DNA from: Oscillatoria princeps RMCB-10
GTDB taxonomy: Bacteria; Cyanobacteriota; Cyanobacteriia; Cyanobacteriales; Oscillatoriaceae
Assembly (NCBI GenBank): GCA_019359235.1
Contig: JAHHHT010000016.1
Coordinates: 1-64,000, forward strand
Length of the DNA: 64,000 nucleotides
Direction of reading: 5' to 3'
Of the stretch, positions 17,961 to 26,964 are shown piece by piece. Every line of letters starts with the position of its first letter. The first letter of the stretch is position 1. The translations under genes and the position numbers were made by a program. The notes beneath the pieces were generated by a model that had not been told where the DNA came from, made no database searches, and saw only the letters and a program-made list of their open reading frames with translations.

Positions 17961-19904
17961 CTATAACCCCGCCCCTACTGTACGCCAAATCTTGACCGTC
18001 TTGTCCTCGCTGCCACTGCCGAGGATTTGACCGTCCGTACTGAAAGCCACGGAGTTAACCGAGTAGGAATCCTCACAGATGGTGTGCAGCAGTTTGCCGG
18101 TCGGCAAGTGCCACAGCTTGATAGTCTGGTCGCGACTGCCGGAAGCGAGGATTGGGGAGCGCGGGTGGAAGGCGATGGCATTCACCCACTTGGCGTGATC
18201 GGTGAGCGTGTTGGCCAGCGCCGCCCCAAGGGTTAGCCCGCCGGTGTCGGGCTGCCACAGTTTCACCGTCTTGTCCTCACTGCCACTGGCGAGAGTGGTG
18301 GCGCAAGGGCTGAAGGCGACTGAACTCACGGGTTCGGTATGGCCGGTGAGGGTGTGCAGCAGTTTCCCAGTCCCCAGCTGCCAGAGTTTCACCGTCTTGT
18401 CCCAGCTGCCGCTGGCCAGAGTTTGGCCATCGGGGCTGAAGGCCACCGACCGCACCCCGCCCGAATGGCCGGTGAGAGTGTGCAGCAGTTTTCCCGTTGC
18501 CAGGTGCCACAGTTTGACCGTCTTGTCCCAGCTGCCGCTGGCGAGGAGCGGGAATCGGGGGTTGATGGCAACCGACAAAACCCAGTCGGAATGACCGGTG
18601 AGGGTGAGTAACAGTTTGCCGACGGACACCTGCCACAGCTTGACAGTTCTGTCCAAACCGGCACTGGCTAGAATTCGGCCATCCGGACTGAAGGCGACGC
18701 AATTCACATCGTCTGTATGACCGGTGAGAGTGAGCAGGTGTTCGCCGGTGCCGGTGTTCCACAACTTGACGGTTTTGTCCGCACTGCCAGAAGTTAGCAG
18801 TCGCCCATCTGGGCTGATGGCTACGGAATTAACAGAGCGGGAGTGCCCAGTCAGGGTGTGCGAGCATTTCCAGGTTTTCGGGGCGAGCTGTGTAGCGCCC
18901 GTCCGCAGCGGCTTTGATGCAGGAGTGACTTGAACCGGCGTCACCGGCGGCAGTGTGGCGGGCAAAGCGTGCGTCGCCACCGGCGCGACAGCAGTGCGTC
19001 TGGACGGCACCGCAGTCAGGTCTGCGAGCACTTCAGAAGCTGACTGATAGCGTTCCTTGACCGACTCTTTGAGCATCCTGTCCAAGACCTGCCCCAGCTG
19101 AGCGCTGACGCTTCTCCCCGCTTTGCGCAGCGGCTCTCGCCACAGCCACCTCCCCTCCAGGGGGTCAAACAGCTCGTCGAGTGAGGCTTGAGTCAGCAGG
19201 TGAATGCAGGTGACGCCCAAGCTGTAGAGGTCGCTGGCGGGGTGAGCGAAGCCGCCCCGGATCAGTTCAATCGGTGCGTACCCTTCGGCGCAAACTTTTG
19301 CCCCCGTTCTGGTGAAATGGCAGGTGAGCTGCTGGGGAAAGGCGAAATCAATCAGCACCAGGCGGCGATCCGCACTGCGCCGCAGAATATTGGTTGGCTT
19401 GATGTGCCGGTGAATCACATTCCGCTCGTGGGCAAATTGCAGCACCGGCAGCAAATCCGCCAGCAAGTCCCGAATCTGTTCTTCACTGAAGGCTCCCTGC
19501 TCTTCCAATTCCTGCCACAAGTCCTGTCCTTCGATAAACTGCCGCACCAGATACAGGCTGCGCTCTTGCTGAAAATAGCCCAGCACAGAGGCAATCTGCG
19601 GATGGTGATCCCCTAGCGCCAGCAGTCGCCGCGCCTCTTGCTCAAACAGCTCGGCTGCCTTGGCTATTGCTTCGGCACTCCCCTGAATCTGGGGTGCCGG
19701 CAGCAGCTGCTTGATCACGCAGTTGCGGGAGTGCCGCTTTTCCTCCACAGCCAAGAAGGTTCTGCCAAATCCCCCCTCACTGAGCAGCTCAATGGCGCGG
19801 TAGCGGTCATTCAGCAGTAACTTTGACCCACAAGTCAGGCACAACTTTGTCCCCTTCGGATTGTCGAAAGCTTTCGGGCAACTGGGATTGAGGCAATGCG
19901 TCAT
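17961..19904 (-). CDS. Zinc-ribbon kinase-like/WD40 protein, predicted pseudokinase
   Basis: About 647 residues, paralogous to the next gene. A zinc ribbon (CLNPSC ... LCLTCG) precedes a Hanks-type kinase fold, with the ATP-binding Lys in VIKQLLP. The catalytic loop reads IHRHIKPTN, so the essential HRD aspartate is His (codon 19404-19406 on the minus strand). The DFG motif reads DFA, and the activation segment GYAPIELI is diverged. A spacer rich in Pro, Ala and Val leads to seven WD40 repeats ending KTVKIWRTV. Loss of the HRD Asp predicts little or no phosphotransfer; an ATP-binding scaffold or allosteric partner of the active paralogue is plausible. The ATG at 19904 (MTHCLNP) is preferred over an upstream TTG. 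The mutant codon lies in a CACCGGCAC context, the octamer that is abundant in this genome. Confidence 0.9.
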   Translation of the reverse strand: MTHCLNPSCPKAFDNPKGTKLCLTCGSKLLLNDRYRAIELLSEGGFGRTFLAVEEKRHSRNCVIKQLLPAPQIQGSAEAIAKAAELFEQEARRLLALGDHHPQIASVLGYFQQERSLYLVRQFIEGQDLWQELEEQGAFSEEQIRDLLADLLPVLQFAHERNVIHRHIKPTNILRRSADRRLVLIDFAFPQQLTCHFTRTGAKVCAEGYAPIELIRGGFAHPASDLYSLGVTCIHLLTQASLDELFDPLEGRWLWREPLRKAGRSVSAQLGQVLDRMLKESVKERYQSASEVLADLTAVPSRRTAVAPVATHALPATLPPVTPVQVTPASKPLRTGATQLAPKTWKCSHTLTGHSRSVNSVAISPDGRLLTSGSADKTVKLWNTGTGEHLLTLTGHTDDVNCVAFSPDGRILASAGLDRTVKLWQVSVGKLLLTLTGHSDWVLSVAINPRFPLLASGSWDKTVKLWHLATGKLLHTLTGHSGGVRSVAFSPDGQTLASGSWDKTVKLWQLGTGKLLHTLTGHTEPVSSVAFSPCATTLASGSEDKTVKLWQPDTGGLTLGAALANTLTDHAKWVNAIAFHPRSPILASGSRDQTIKLWHLPTGKLLHTICEDSYSVNSVAFSTDGQILGSGSEDKTVKIWRTVGAGL

Positions 19905-20306
19905 ACGAAGGAAGGAATCAACCAATTGTGTCTGTGTTCAGTTTTCCCCAGCCTTTGCCCTCCCTGAGGCTGTTTCAACGGACGAGAATGGGGAATGCTT
20001 TCAAGCGTAAGTTTTTTCTTGTTTGTTTGGGGAAAGTCTTTGACCCCTCACCCCCCATCCCCTCGATACCCCTAGCCCCGCCTCCCTTCCCCCCGTGAAT
20101 AAAAGTGTTTCCTCTGTCGTCCCCCGACTGGGGGACTTAGGGGGGAGAGAGGTTAGGAGTGAGAGTGAAATGCGTTTTCGGAAAAACTTACCTTTAAATG
20201 AATGGGCAATGGGAAATGCCGTTCTCTGGCAACCGCCGCCGTTGCCAGGGGAATGGCAACCCATTCCCTCTTCCCTGCCTGGGAGCAGACAAAAATACCA
20301 CCGGCA
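19905..20306. other. Spacer without a gene
   Basis: Contains C-rich runs (20046-20095) and a short stretch with opposing CCCCCGACTGGGGG (20119-20132) forming a hairpin. Nothing else is recognised. Confidence 0.4.
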
Positions 20307-21644
20307 TTAATTCGATGGCAGCTTTTTCAGCGTCTCCCGCGCAAATCTCAGCAGGTCTTTAGCTTCTGAATGGGCGGTTGTCCCTGCTTTCACTGTTTCT
20401 AGCTCGTTGATAATTTCCTGCAATTGACTGGCTAGGTTTCCTCTATCTGGGTTAGAAGCACCCGCCAGCCTTTGCCATTCTGCAATCAGTCTCTTGGCCC
20501 GGTTTAGGGCCCCCACAGACTCTGACTCAGCTTTTTCCCGAGTCTGCGCCACTCCCCTATTTTTACTGTATTCAGCTAGTTTCTTTTGCGCGTCAATATA
20601 GCCGGCATCCTCCAGAGGCACTCTATTGAGTTGGTTAATCGCTTTCTCCCACAAATCGGCAATCAGCTCCCACTCTTCTCCAGTGTGGGGTGGATTTTGC
20701 GACGATTCCGCCGCCGCCATTGCAAATGTTTTGGCCGCTTCTATTAAGGTGTTGGTTCGCGTTCGACCGGCAGCGTCACCCACCACTTCCTGAAAATCCC
20801 GCCCGGCTGCTTGCAATTTTGGTTGGGCGATTTTTTCCGCAAGCGTTGCCGGTGGGATCTCTCTCATCCGATCTAAAGCCGCTTGCCAAGCCGCGATCGC
20901 TTTTTGTTGCTCCGCTCCAGGTTTGGCTCGCTCGTATTCCTGTTTCGCCGCCAACAGCGCCTCTTCCGCAGTCTTCAACTGCGGAAGAGCGTTCTTTTCT
21001 TGGAAAACCTTCGCTTCCATCCGCCCCACCTCTTTACGCGCGGCTTGGAATTCATCTAAGGTGAACCGCCAGCTACAGCCAAACAAGCTGCAATAAACCT
21101 GTGGGCTGTACCCCAAAAACCACACCGGCAGCCCGTCCAAGTGTTTCTGCGCTTCTTTGACTTTCACTTCCCCCAGCTCGATGTCAGCTGGGCCGGTGGC
21201 TTTGTTCACCAGCTGGTCTGCCTGCTCCACCAGGGAAATCGCTTGACGGTAGTGAGAATCCATGCTAATGTAGCTTGGCAGCAATAATATCGGTGCTGTC
21301 TTTGCCACCGGCTGCCGAATCATCGGAAACGGCAAATTTACGGCCCAAACCAACCCTGCAGCCCCCGCAACCACCAAACCGGCAAACGGGATTATCCCCC
21401 ACACACCAGCCGGACGGTTGGCACCGGCAGCCGCTTTTAGCACCTTGTCACTAAAGTTGGGGAACATATCGCTTACTGTCTCGCGCAGTTCTTCTTCCGA
21501 TGCCGGTGAGCCATCTTGCACGCGCAGTTTGTCTAACCGCTTCAAGACCATATCTCGCTGCACTTTGCCTGCTGGATCGCTGCCGGCGCATTTTTTTACT
21601 TCCGCATACAGGATTTCATAAGCGCGATTGTTGAGTCTAGACAC
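20307..21644 (-). CDS. Conserved-looking membrane protein with coiled coil
   Basis: About 445 residues; I do not recognise a named family. Starting at GTG 21644 is supported by an excellent Shine-Dalgarno sequence, GGGAGG (21651-21656), six bases upstream; the frame extends further 5' but lacks such a site. Residues 1-75 are a soluble helical domain (RAYEILYAEVKKCAG, KRLDKLRVQDG, DMFPNFSDKVLK). A transmembrane helix follows (GIIPFAGLVVAGAAGLVWAV, about 88-107). The remaining 330 residues are Ala/Glu/Lys-rich helices, likely coiled coil, containing a four-residue-spaced YCSLFGCSW pair of cysteines. It precedes the two kinase/WD40 genes on the same strand by about 400 bp, so a role as membrane partner of those kinases is possible but unproven. 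Confidence 0.7.
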   Translation of the reverse strand: MSRLNNRAYEILYAEVKKCAGSDPAGKVQRDMVLKRLDKLRVQDGSPASEEELRETVSDMFPNFSDKVLKAAAGANRPAGVWGIIPFAGLVVAGAAGLVWAVNLPFPMIRQPVAKTAPILLLPSYISMDSHYRQAISLVEQADQLVNKATGPADIELGEVKVKEAQKHLDGLPVWFLGYSPQVYCSLFGCSWRFTLDEFQAARKEVGRMEAKVFQEKNALPQLKTAEEALLAAKQEYERAKPGAEQQKAIAAWQAALDRMREIPPATLAEKIAQPKLQAAGRDFQEVVGDAAGRTRTNTLIEAAKTFAMAAAESSQNPPHTGEEWELIADLWEKAINQLNRVPLEDAGYIDAQKKLAEYSKNRGVAQTREKAESESVGALNRAKRLIAEWQRLAGASNPDRGNLASQLQEIINELETVKAGTTAHSEAKDLLRFARETLKKLPSN

Positions 21645-22060
21645 ACACACCTCCCGATCTGCGACTGGTTTTAGGGTGCCCGCAACAGGCAGCTCGCACC
21701 CGGGCTGCCGCGACATGTTGCGTCCCCACACTTTTGCCTATCTTATCAAACCTCCCCCAAACATTCGCGCACCCCAAATTTTCTTTTTCCCCAGGACGCC
21801 AGAGAGGGATGCTCGCGGAATCTCCGTCTGATAACTTTGCTTTAATGGGAGTGCCGGGATTCAGGAATAAGGATAAAATGTGAAGGGATTAACTTTTCTA
21901 GCCCGCTCCGCCGGCGGACAAAAGAAACTGTGCGAGCGGATTTGATCTGAGAAGAGGGATTCCCGACTGCGGGAGCGGGACTTACAGGTTGGGCATGGAA
22001 TGCCGGTGGGATGCAAAATAAAACTAAAGTCTATCGCAAAATGTCGAGAGTTGAGTGGAG
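21645..22060. other. Divergent spacer
   Basis: Separates the minus-strand membrane protein from plus-strand cysC, so it should contain both promoters. The Shine-Dalgarno site of the former is at 21651-21656. No repeat family was recognised. Confidence 0.4.
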
Positions 22061-22594
22061 ATGCAACAGCGTGGCGTGACGGTGTGGTTTACAGGTCTGA
22101 GCGGTGCCGGCAAGACCACAATCAACCAGAGGTTGGAGGAAAAGCTGCGATGGCACGGTTATCGCGTAGAGGTTCTTGACGGTGACGTTGTGCGCCAAAA
22201 CCTCACCAAGGGGTTGGGTTTTAGTAAAGAAGACCGGGACGAAAATATCCGGCGAATCGGCTTTGTGGCCCATCTTTTGACCAGGAACGAGGTGATTGTA
22301 TTGGTTTCGGCTATCTCGCCCTACCGCGAGATTCGCGACGAGGTGAAAAAACGGATTGGGGACTTTGTGGAGGTCTACGTCAATGCGCCCCTGGAAGTGT
22401 GCGAGCGGCGGGATGTGAAAGGGCTTTACAAGAAAGCGCGGGCTGGAGAAATTAAGCACTTCACCGGCATTGATGACCCCTATGAACCCCCGCTCAACCC
22501 CGATGTCGAGTGTCACACCGATGCGGAGAGCGAGGAAGAAAGTCTGGCTAAGATCTGGCTGCACTTGCAAGCTGGGGGTTATGTCGCCCAGTGA
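22061..22594 (+). CDS. cysC: Adenylylsulfate kinase
   Basis: A 177-residue APS kinase that phosphorylates adenosine 5'-phosphosulfate to PAPS in sulfate activation, in the cytosol. The P-loop [11 protein letters not shown] lies at residues 9-19. [18 protein letters not shown] carries the APS-binding region, followed by [15 protein letters not shown] and [14 protein letters not shown]. The later lid-like segment [26 protein letters not shown] is typical. Length is normal. ATG 22061 is preferred to a GTG six bases earlier because [12 protein letters not shown] matches the usual N-terminus. It stands alone; the other sulfur genes of the window (cysK, metX, metY) are 20 kb away. Confidence 0.95.
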   Translation: MQQRGVTVWFTGLSGAGKTTINQRLEEKLRWHGYRVEVLDGDVVRQNLTKGLGFSKEDRDENIRRIGFVAHLLTRNEVIVLVSAISPYREIRDEVKKRIGDFVEVYVNAPLEVCERRDVKGLYKKARAGEIKHFTGIDDPYEPPLNPDVECHTDAESEEESLAKIWLHLQAGGYVAQ

Positions 22595-22639
22595 CGGCAC
22601 CGGCAGCCCTCGTGTTAAGATTTGTTAAAATTCCAGGCC

Positions 22640-22720
22640 CGCAGTACAGGCGTCTCGCCTGTACCTCTCGCCTGTACCTCTCGTCTGTACCTCCCCTAGT
22701 ACAGGCGTCTCGCCTGTACA
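22640..22720. repeat. Cluster of TACAGGCGTCTCGCCTGTA palindromes
   Basis: Two full palindromes (TACAGGCGTCTCGCCTGTAC, starting near 22644 and 22702) with extra half-copies CTCGCCTGTAC and CTCGTCTGTAC between them. They lie directly before the SDR start and are also read through by the extended ORF, which is not taken as coding. Confidence 0.75.
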
Positions 22721-22743
22721 TATTGCCTGTAATAGGAAATCCA

Positions 22744-23538
22744 ATGCAAACCGCTTTAATAACCGGCGCATCCTCTGGTATCGGAGAAGCCTTCGCCAGG
22801 GAACTAGCCAAGCGCCAGACGAATTTAATTTTGGTCGCTCGGAACGATACAAAACTCCAGCAGCTCGCCCAGCAGCTAGCAGAGAAATGTAAGATTCAAG
22901 TAGAGGTTTTAGTCCTAGACCTCAGCCAACCGGCAGCAGCAAAAGCTGTGTTTGAAACGGTAGCCGAAAAAGGACTCACGGTAGACCTGCTAGTTAACAA
23001 TGCCGGTTTTGGAGACTGCGGTGCCTTTGCAGACCGGCAGCTTCACCGGCAGGTGGAGATGATTCAGCTGAATATTGTGGCTTTAGTGGAGTTAACCCAT
23101 TTATTTTTGCCGCAAATGCAGCAGCGCCGGTCTGGAGCCATCATCAATGTCGCCTCCATTGCCGGGTTTCAACCCCTGCCTTACCTGTCAGTTTACGCCG
23201 CCAGCAAAGCCTTTGTGCTCAGTTTCAGCGAAGCGCTGTGGGCGGAGAATCGCTCCTCTGGCGTCCGCATTCTCGCCGTTTGCCCCGGACCCACCGAGAC
23301 GAACTTTGCCAAAACCGCTGGGTTTCCGCAATCGGCAGACGGTGCCGCAGTTGGGCGCTACGCTTCTTCAGAAGAAGTCGTGCTGGAAGCCCTGCAAGCT
23401 TTGGAAAAAGACCAGCCCACCGTCGTCACCGGCGGTTTGGCAAATCAAGTGATAGTGAATTTGCCCCGGTTATTGCCGCGAGAAACCCTAGTGAGTGCGG
23501 TGGAAAAACAGTTTAGAAGCCTCGGCACCAGGCAATAG
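22744..23538 (+). CDS. Short-chain dehydrogenase/reductase
   Basis: A 264-residue classical SDR, DltE/YqjQ-like. The NAD(P)-binding glycine motif TGASSGIG lies at residues 7-14, followed by LILVARN. NNAGFGD (about 85-91) is the structural Asn motif, VASIAG supplies the catalytic Ser, and YAASKAFV the Tyr-xxx-Lys pair. The Arg after the first strand suggests NADPH preference. The late CPGPTET segment is also typical. An ORF runs 51 codons upstream, but that stretch consists of interspersed palindromes, so ATG 22744 (MQTALITGASSG) is taken as start. The substrate is unknown. Cytosolic. Confidence 0.9.
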   Translation: MQTALITGASSGIGEAFARELAKRQTNLILVARNDTKLQQLAQQLAEKCKIQVEVLVLDLSQPAAAKAVFETVAEKGLTVDLLVNNAGFGDCGAFADRQLHRQVEMIQLNIVALVELTHLFLPQMQQRRSGAIINVASIAGFQPLPYLSVYAASKAFVLSFSEALWAENRSSGVRILAVCPGPTETNFAKTAGFPQSADGAAVGRYASSEEVVLEALQALEKDQPTVVTGGLANQVIVNLPRLLPRETLVSAVEKQFRSLGTRQ

Positions 23539-23699
23539 GCAAAACTCCCTACAGGTGCCAGCTGCGAGCTAGAGTAGTGTGCAAAGTGTGCGCATTTATA
23601 GCAACCCCATTAACCCCTCGGGGGGCTCGCATGTTAACAAAAAAGGGATAGACGGAGCGGCAAGTTTTTATTATAATTTGCACTACCCATCTCTATTCT

Positions 23700-23800
23700 A
23701 TCGTTCTCTCGTTCCGGGGCGGTCTCCGTGGGTGCCCCGCCGTTGGCGCTGCCCCGTAACGAAATCTGGAGGCTCTGCCTCCTTTCAATGGAAAAGCAGG
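23700..23800. repeat. Interspersed repeat with GGAGGCTCTGCCTCC hairpin
   Basis: CTCTCGTTCCGGGGCGG... followed by AATCTGGAGGCTCTGCCTCC and TTTCAATGGAAAA. It shares the latter parts with 5090-5130. Confidence 0.65.
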
Positions 23801-23818
23801 TTAAAAGCCTAAGAGCTT

Positions 23819-24805
23819 ATGACTGAAGAAACAACGGGTGAGTCTTTTAGCGTAACCGAACCCCAGGCTGATTATGACACCCCCTGGAAAGAAGCGATCG
23901 AGGAATATTTAGAGCCGTTTATGGCCTTCTTTTTCCCGCAAGTCCACGACCTAGTTGACTGGGATCGGAACCCTCAATCGCTGGACAAAGAACTGCAGCA
24001 AATCCTGCGGGAATCGGAGTCGGGGAGGCGCATCGCTGATAAATTGTTCCAAGTCTGGCTGCGCGACGGTGCGGAAGTCTGGGTCTTGATTCATATAGAG
24101 GTGCAGAGCCAGGAAGAGTCAAACTTTGCTAGGCGGATGTACCAGTATCACTACCGGACATTTGACCGGTATGAGCGCCCTGTGATCAGCTTAGCGGTGT
24201 TGGGGGACGAACGAGCGTCTTGGCGTCCCTCCTCTTATGGGTACGCTCTAGGCGGCTGTGAGCTGAGTCTGAAGTTTCCGGTGGTGAAACTGTTGGATTA
24301 TCAAGCCCAGTGGCAGACTTTGGAGCAAAGCGTCAATCCCTTTGCAGTGATGGTGATGGCTCATCTGAAGACCAAAGCCACACGCGGCACTCCGCAGGAG
24401 CGAGAGCAGTGGAAGTGGAGTTTGGTTCGAGGTCTGTTTGAAAGGGAGTATAATAGAGAAGAGATCGAGAAGCTCTTCCGGTTGGTTGACTGGATGATGG
24501 CCTTGCCGGAGGAACTGCAGCGTAGCTTTGAAGAAAAACTGACACGCTATCAGGAGGAGATGCGGATGCCTTTACTCAGCCGGATTGAACAAAGGGCAAT
24601 GCAAGCGGGAATCCTGCAAAATGCTCGCGAATCGGTGATTGAAATTTTGGAGATGCGGTTTGAAGAGGTGCCGGCACAGCTGCGCGAGGCGATTAATCGC
24701 ATCGAGGACGCAGCTTTGCTGAAACAGCTTCACCGGCAGGCGGTAACGATTGGCTCTGTGCCAGAATTTCAGCAGTTGCTGTCGCCAAACCTAGCGGAAA
24801 ACTGA
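23819..24805 (+). CDS. Rpn-family PD-(D/E)XK nuclease/transposase-like protein
   Basis: A 328-residue member of the recombination-promoting nuclease (Rpn) superfamily, abundant in cyanobacteria and often annotated as transposase. The nuclease core is RRIADKLFQVWLRDG...VWVLIHIEVQSQEE (residues about 75-105), in which the Asp and the ExQ fit the PD-(D/E)XK pattern. FARRMYQYHYR, VISLAVLGD, VKLLDY, NPFAVMVMAHLKTK and RLVDWMMALPEEL follow in family order. The C-terminal helical segment with repeated EIL/RIED elements resembles the usual tail. No inverted repeats of an insertion sequence flank the gene, consistent with Rpn proteins mobilising by other means. It follows a repeat copy directly. Confidence 0.88.
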   Translation: MTEETTGESFSVTEPQADYDTPWKEAIEEYLEPFMAFFFPQVHDLVDWDRNPQSLDKELQQILRESESGRRIADKLFQVWLRDGAEVWVLIHIEVQSQEESNFARRMYQYHYRTFDRYERPVISLAVLGDERASWRPSSYGYALGGCELSLKFPVVKLLDYQAQWQTLEQSVNPFAVMVMAHLKTKATRGTPQEREQWKWSLVRGLFEREYNREEIEKLFRLVDWMMALPEELQRSFEEKLTRYQEEMRMPLLSRIEQRAMQAGILQNARESVIEILEMRFEEVPAQLREAINRIEDAALLKQLHRQAVTIGSVPEFQQLLSPNLAEN

Positions 24806-24842
24806 CACTCCTCATGCCGTCGGGAAATTCAGCCGGCGGACA

Positions 24843-24872
24843 GGCGCAGGACAGGCGTCCCGCCTGTCCCCA
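24843..24872. repeat. GACAGGCGTCCCGCCTGTC palindrome
   Basis: Perfect 19-base palindrome between two converging genes, the CAGGCG family; also at 1986, 14020, 22644, 48609 and 50097. Confidence 0.75.
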
Positions 24873-24884
24873 GATATTCCCGAT

Positions 24885-25664
24885 TTACATGTACCTCGTC
24901 AGCCCGACGCGGTAGCGGTCTTTTTTAGTCACAGACATTTCGCCAATTTCCAGGCGTCCTTTGCCCCGAATGGCGACTAAATCGCCCGGTTTTAGGATGT
25001 GGCTCGCTTGGGTAATTTCTTTCCAGTTAACGCGGACGTCGCCACCGGCAATTAAATCAACCATTTTGCTGCGGGACATGCCAAACCCAGCGGAAGCGAG
25101 GGCGTCCAGCCGCATGGAAGCCTCCACCGTCGTTAACTCCTTCTTCTTGGGTTCTTTAACCTTCAGCTCGCTCAGGTCAATTCGCTGAGTTTTCACCGGC
25201 ACCGAGCGCACCTGCTGGAGATTCATTTCCAGAAACTCCACCATTTCTGGCACCACAATCGCCTGTGCGCCCCGTTCGCCCAGCACAATAATGTCGCCGG
25301 TTTTTTCTCGGACAATGCCGCATCCGAGCATTGCGCCCAGAAAGTCGCGGTGAGTGGCGGTATCGAACAGGAAGTTGCCGGCAATCTCCAGTGCGCAAAC
25401 AGCTACCTGCGACTGGTCTAGCGGCAGTTCCGAGCGGGCGATCGCCAGACGCTGCCGTTCTGCCTGCGGATAGCCCCCCCAGGCGATTGCCTGCACCTCG
25501 GTCAGGCGCTTGAAAACCTGCTGGGTTTCAGCCAGCACCGGCGGCGACAGAAAATCCGTCCCGACAACTTCCCAGGTTTTTAGCGCCTGCTCAGCTTGGT
25601 CGATAGCGCGAGCCACGCTGTCTCGATTTTCGACACCTTTTAACAGTTCTTCCCTTGGCAGCAT
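24885..25664 (-). CDS. Photosystem II S4 domain protein (YlmH-like)
   Basis: A 259-residue RNA-binding protein of the family named photosystem II S4 domain protein, conserved in cyanobacteria and plastids. The N-terminal YlmH-like domain (residues 1-150) contains WGGYPQAERQRLAIAR and FLGAMLGCGIVREKTGDI. The S4 domain (about 178-240) has MRLDALASAGFGMSRSKMVDLIAGGDVRVNW and ILKPGDLVAIRGKGRLEI. Length and order match the family. Its exact role is not settled; related YlmH proteins act on ribosome-associated RNA. The gene converges on the Rpn gene, with a palindrome between them. Confidence 0.92.
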   Translation of the reverse strand: MLPREELLKGVENRDSVARAIDQAEQALKTWEVVGTDFLSPPVLAETQQVFKRLTEVQAIAWGGYPQAERQRLAIARSELPLDQSQVAVCALEIAGNFLFDTATHRDFLGAMLGCGIVREKTGDIIVLGERGAQAIVVPEMVEFLEMNLQQVRSVPVKTQRIDLSELKVKEPKKKELTTVEASMRLDALASAGFGMSRSKMVDLIAGGDVRVNWKEITQASHILKPGDLVAIRGKGRLEIGEMSVTKKDRYRVGLTRYM

Positions 25665-26751
25665 CTAAGCAGTTTTGAGTGTTGAGTTTTCGAGTTTTGG
25701 GTTCACACTTAATACACTCTCCTTTCTAGTTTATATCCCTCGCACAGCTCTTGCCCACACTCCTTGCAGCTAGCCAGCCCTTACACGGGACAAGCGCCAG
25801 TGCCGGTCAGCCCAGCCTTGACAGTGGCCACCGAAACGCTGGGGCTGGGGCTTTGCTTGCCGGTGAGACGCACCCCAACAGGGGGAACAGATTAACACTC
25901 CGCACTGTCTTTTTCCTGCAGGAGTGCGAAAAAGGAAAGAGGCAAGGCTGCTATAGCGAGCAGCATGGCGAACAAAAGGCTCCTCAACAGATGCGTAAAT
26001 TTCTCTCCTGGTTTGTGGAACCTTTCCTGGAGCCTTTTTTGGAAAACAGGAATAGTTGTCGCTCTCAGTGGGACATCAGTTTTGAGTTTCATATAGCAAC
26101 CAATAAGAAGCTAGTGGTTTAGGTTTGAGGCTGACAGCCATAACGCTCAAGCCAGACGATTCTGGATTGCCTGATGACCCCGATGCAGCAATAGCCAATA
26201 GGTTTGGGCCAAATGACTTATTCCGGTCAGTGGCGCGGCGGAAATCTCTCCGCACCGCACAAGAGAGAGGAGAATTCAGACTCCTGACTGGCAGAAACTT
26301 TTCAAGGAAGTGTCATCCTTTAATAAGGTCTCGCCTCGCTAGTCTTGTGAATAACTCGTGAAAGAGGAGAATTCCGCCACAGAAGGAAGCAAAGCAAGCC
26401 AGAGGCGAGCGGAAAAACAGGCACTCTGAGTTCGGCTAGGGGGGAACGAGAAGGGGAAAGCTGGATCCCGACAGACCAACAAGACGGGCGAAGGCTGTGC
26501 GAATTTTTCAAGAGGCCACCCGTTTTAAGTCTATCTGAGATTCCCTACAGACCGTGTGAAATACTTGTGAATTCAGACCGCTTTATTGTGAAGATACGGT
26601 AAAGTTTTTCAGCCATCTTTAAACCTTCAACCTTTCCCCTTGTCCCGAGGCCAAATGTTTCTCAGCGCCCTTGATATCTCCCCGCCTGAGGCGGAGAAAG
26701 TCAGCCTGGAAGTGTGCGGCTTGCCGGCCTAACATTTAATCGTGTGACTTA
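25665..26751. other. 1.1-kb unexplained spacer
   Basis: Short ORFs occur on both strands without family resemblance. One at 25892-26092 (minus, 66 codons) has a hydrophobic helix LLFAMLLAIAALPLSFFALL but no ribosome-binding site. The stretch 26240-26560 is purine-rich on the plus strand, with several short inverted repeats, and could encode a structured RNA. It did not match RNase P RNA, tmRNA or group II intron signatures by eye. Confidence 0.45.
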
Positions 26752-26964
26752 TTATACCACGACTTGTGATGAATTCCTCTGAGTCTCAGAAGTGAGCTGT
26801 CCGATGGAAAGCAAGATTGTTTCTGCAATCCGGGGGCGATATTCCTGCGGTAAAATCCGCCACACCGGCAGGGTCGAATCCACCGGCACTCCCAGCACCG
26901 TGCCGCTGCGGGCCTTTTCCCGGAAATCCAGCCAGAACCCGGATACCCGGAGAGTGGCTGGCAC
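26752..26964 (-). CDS. Possible small protein translationally coupled to the upstream gene
   Basis: A 70-codon frame beginning GTG immediately after the TGA of the upstream gene (TGAGTG). Encoded residues SGFWLDFREKARSGTVLGV, STLPVWRILPQEYRPRIAET look like an ordinary folded protein in composition, unlike the noise ORFs nearby. I do not recognise a family with certainty. It could be a small cyanobacterial conserved protein or chance read-through. Confidence 0.4.
   Translation of the reverse strand: MPATLRVSGFWLDFREKARSGTVLGVPVDSTLPVWRILPQEYRPRIAETILLSIGQLTSETQRNSSQVVV

Noticed and set aside
22591..22743. N-terminal extension of the SDR protein
   Set aside because: The stretch is made of CAGGCG palindromes found in spacers elsewhere; the Rossmann motif sits at the normal distance from ATG 22744.
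26240..26560. Group II intron or RNase P RNA
   Set aside because: No domain V-like sequence and no reverse transcriptase; conserved RNase P core segments not found.
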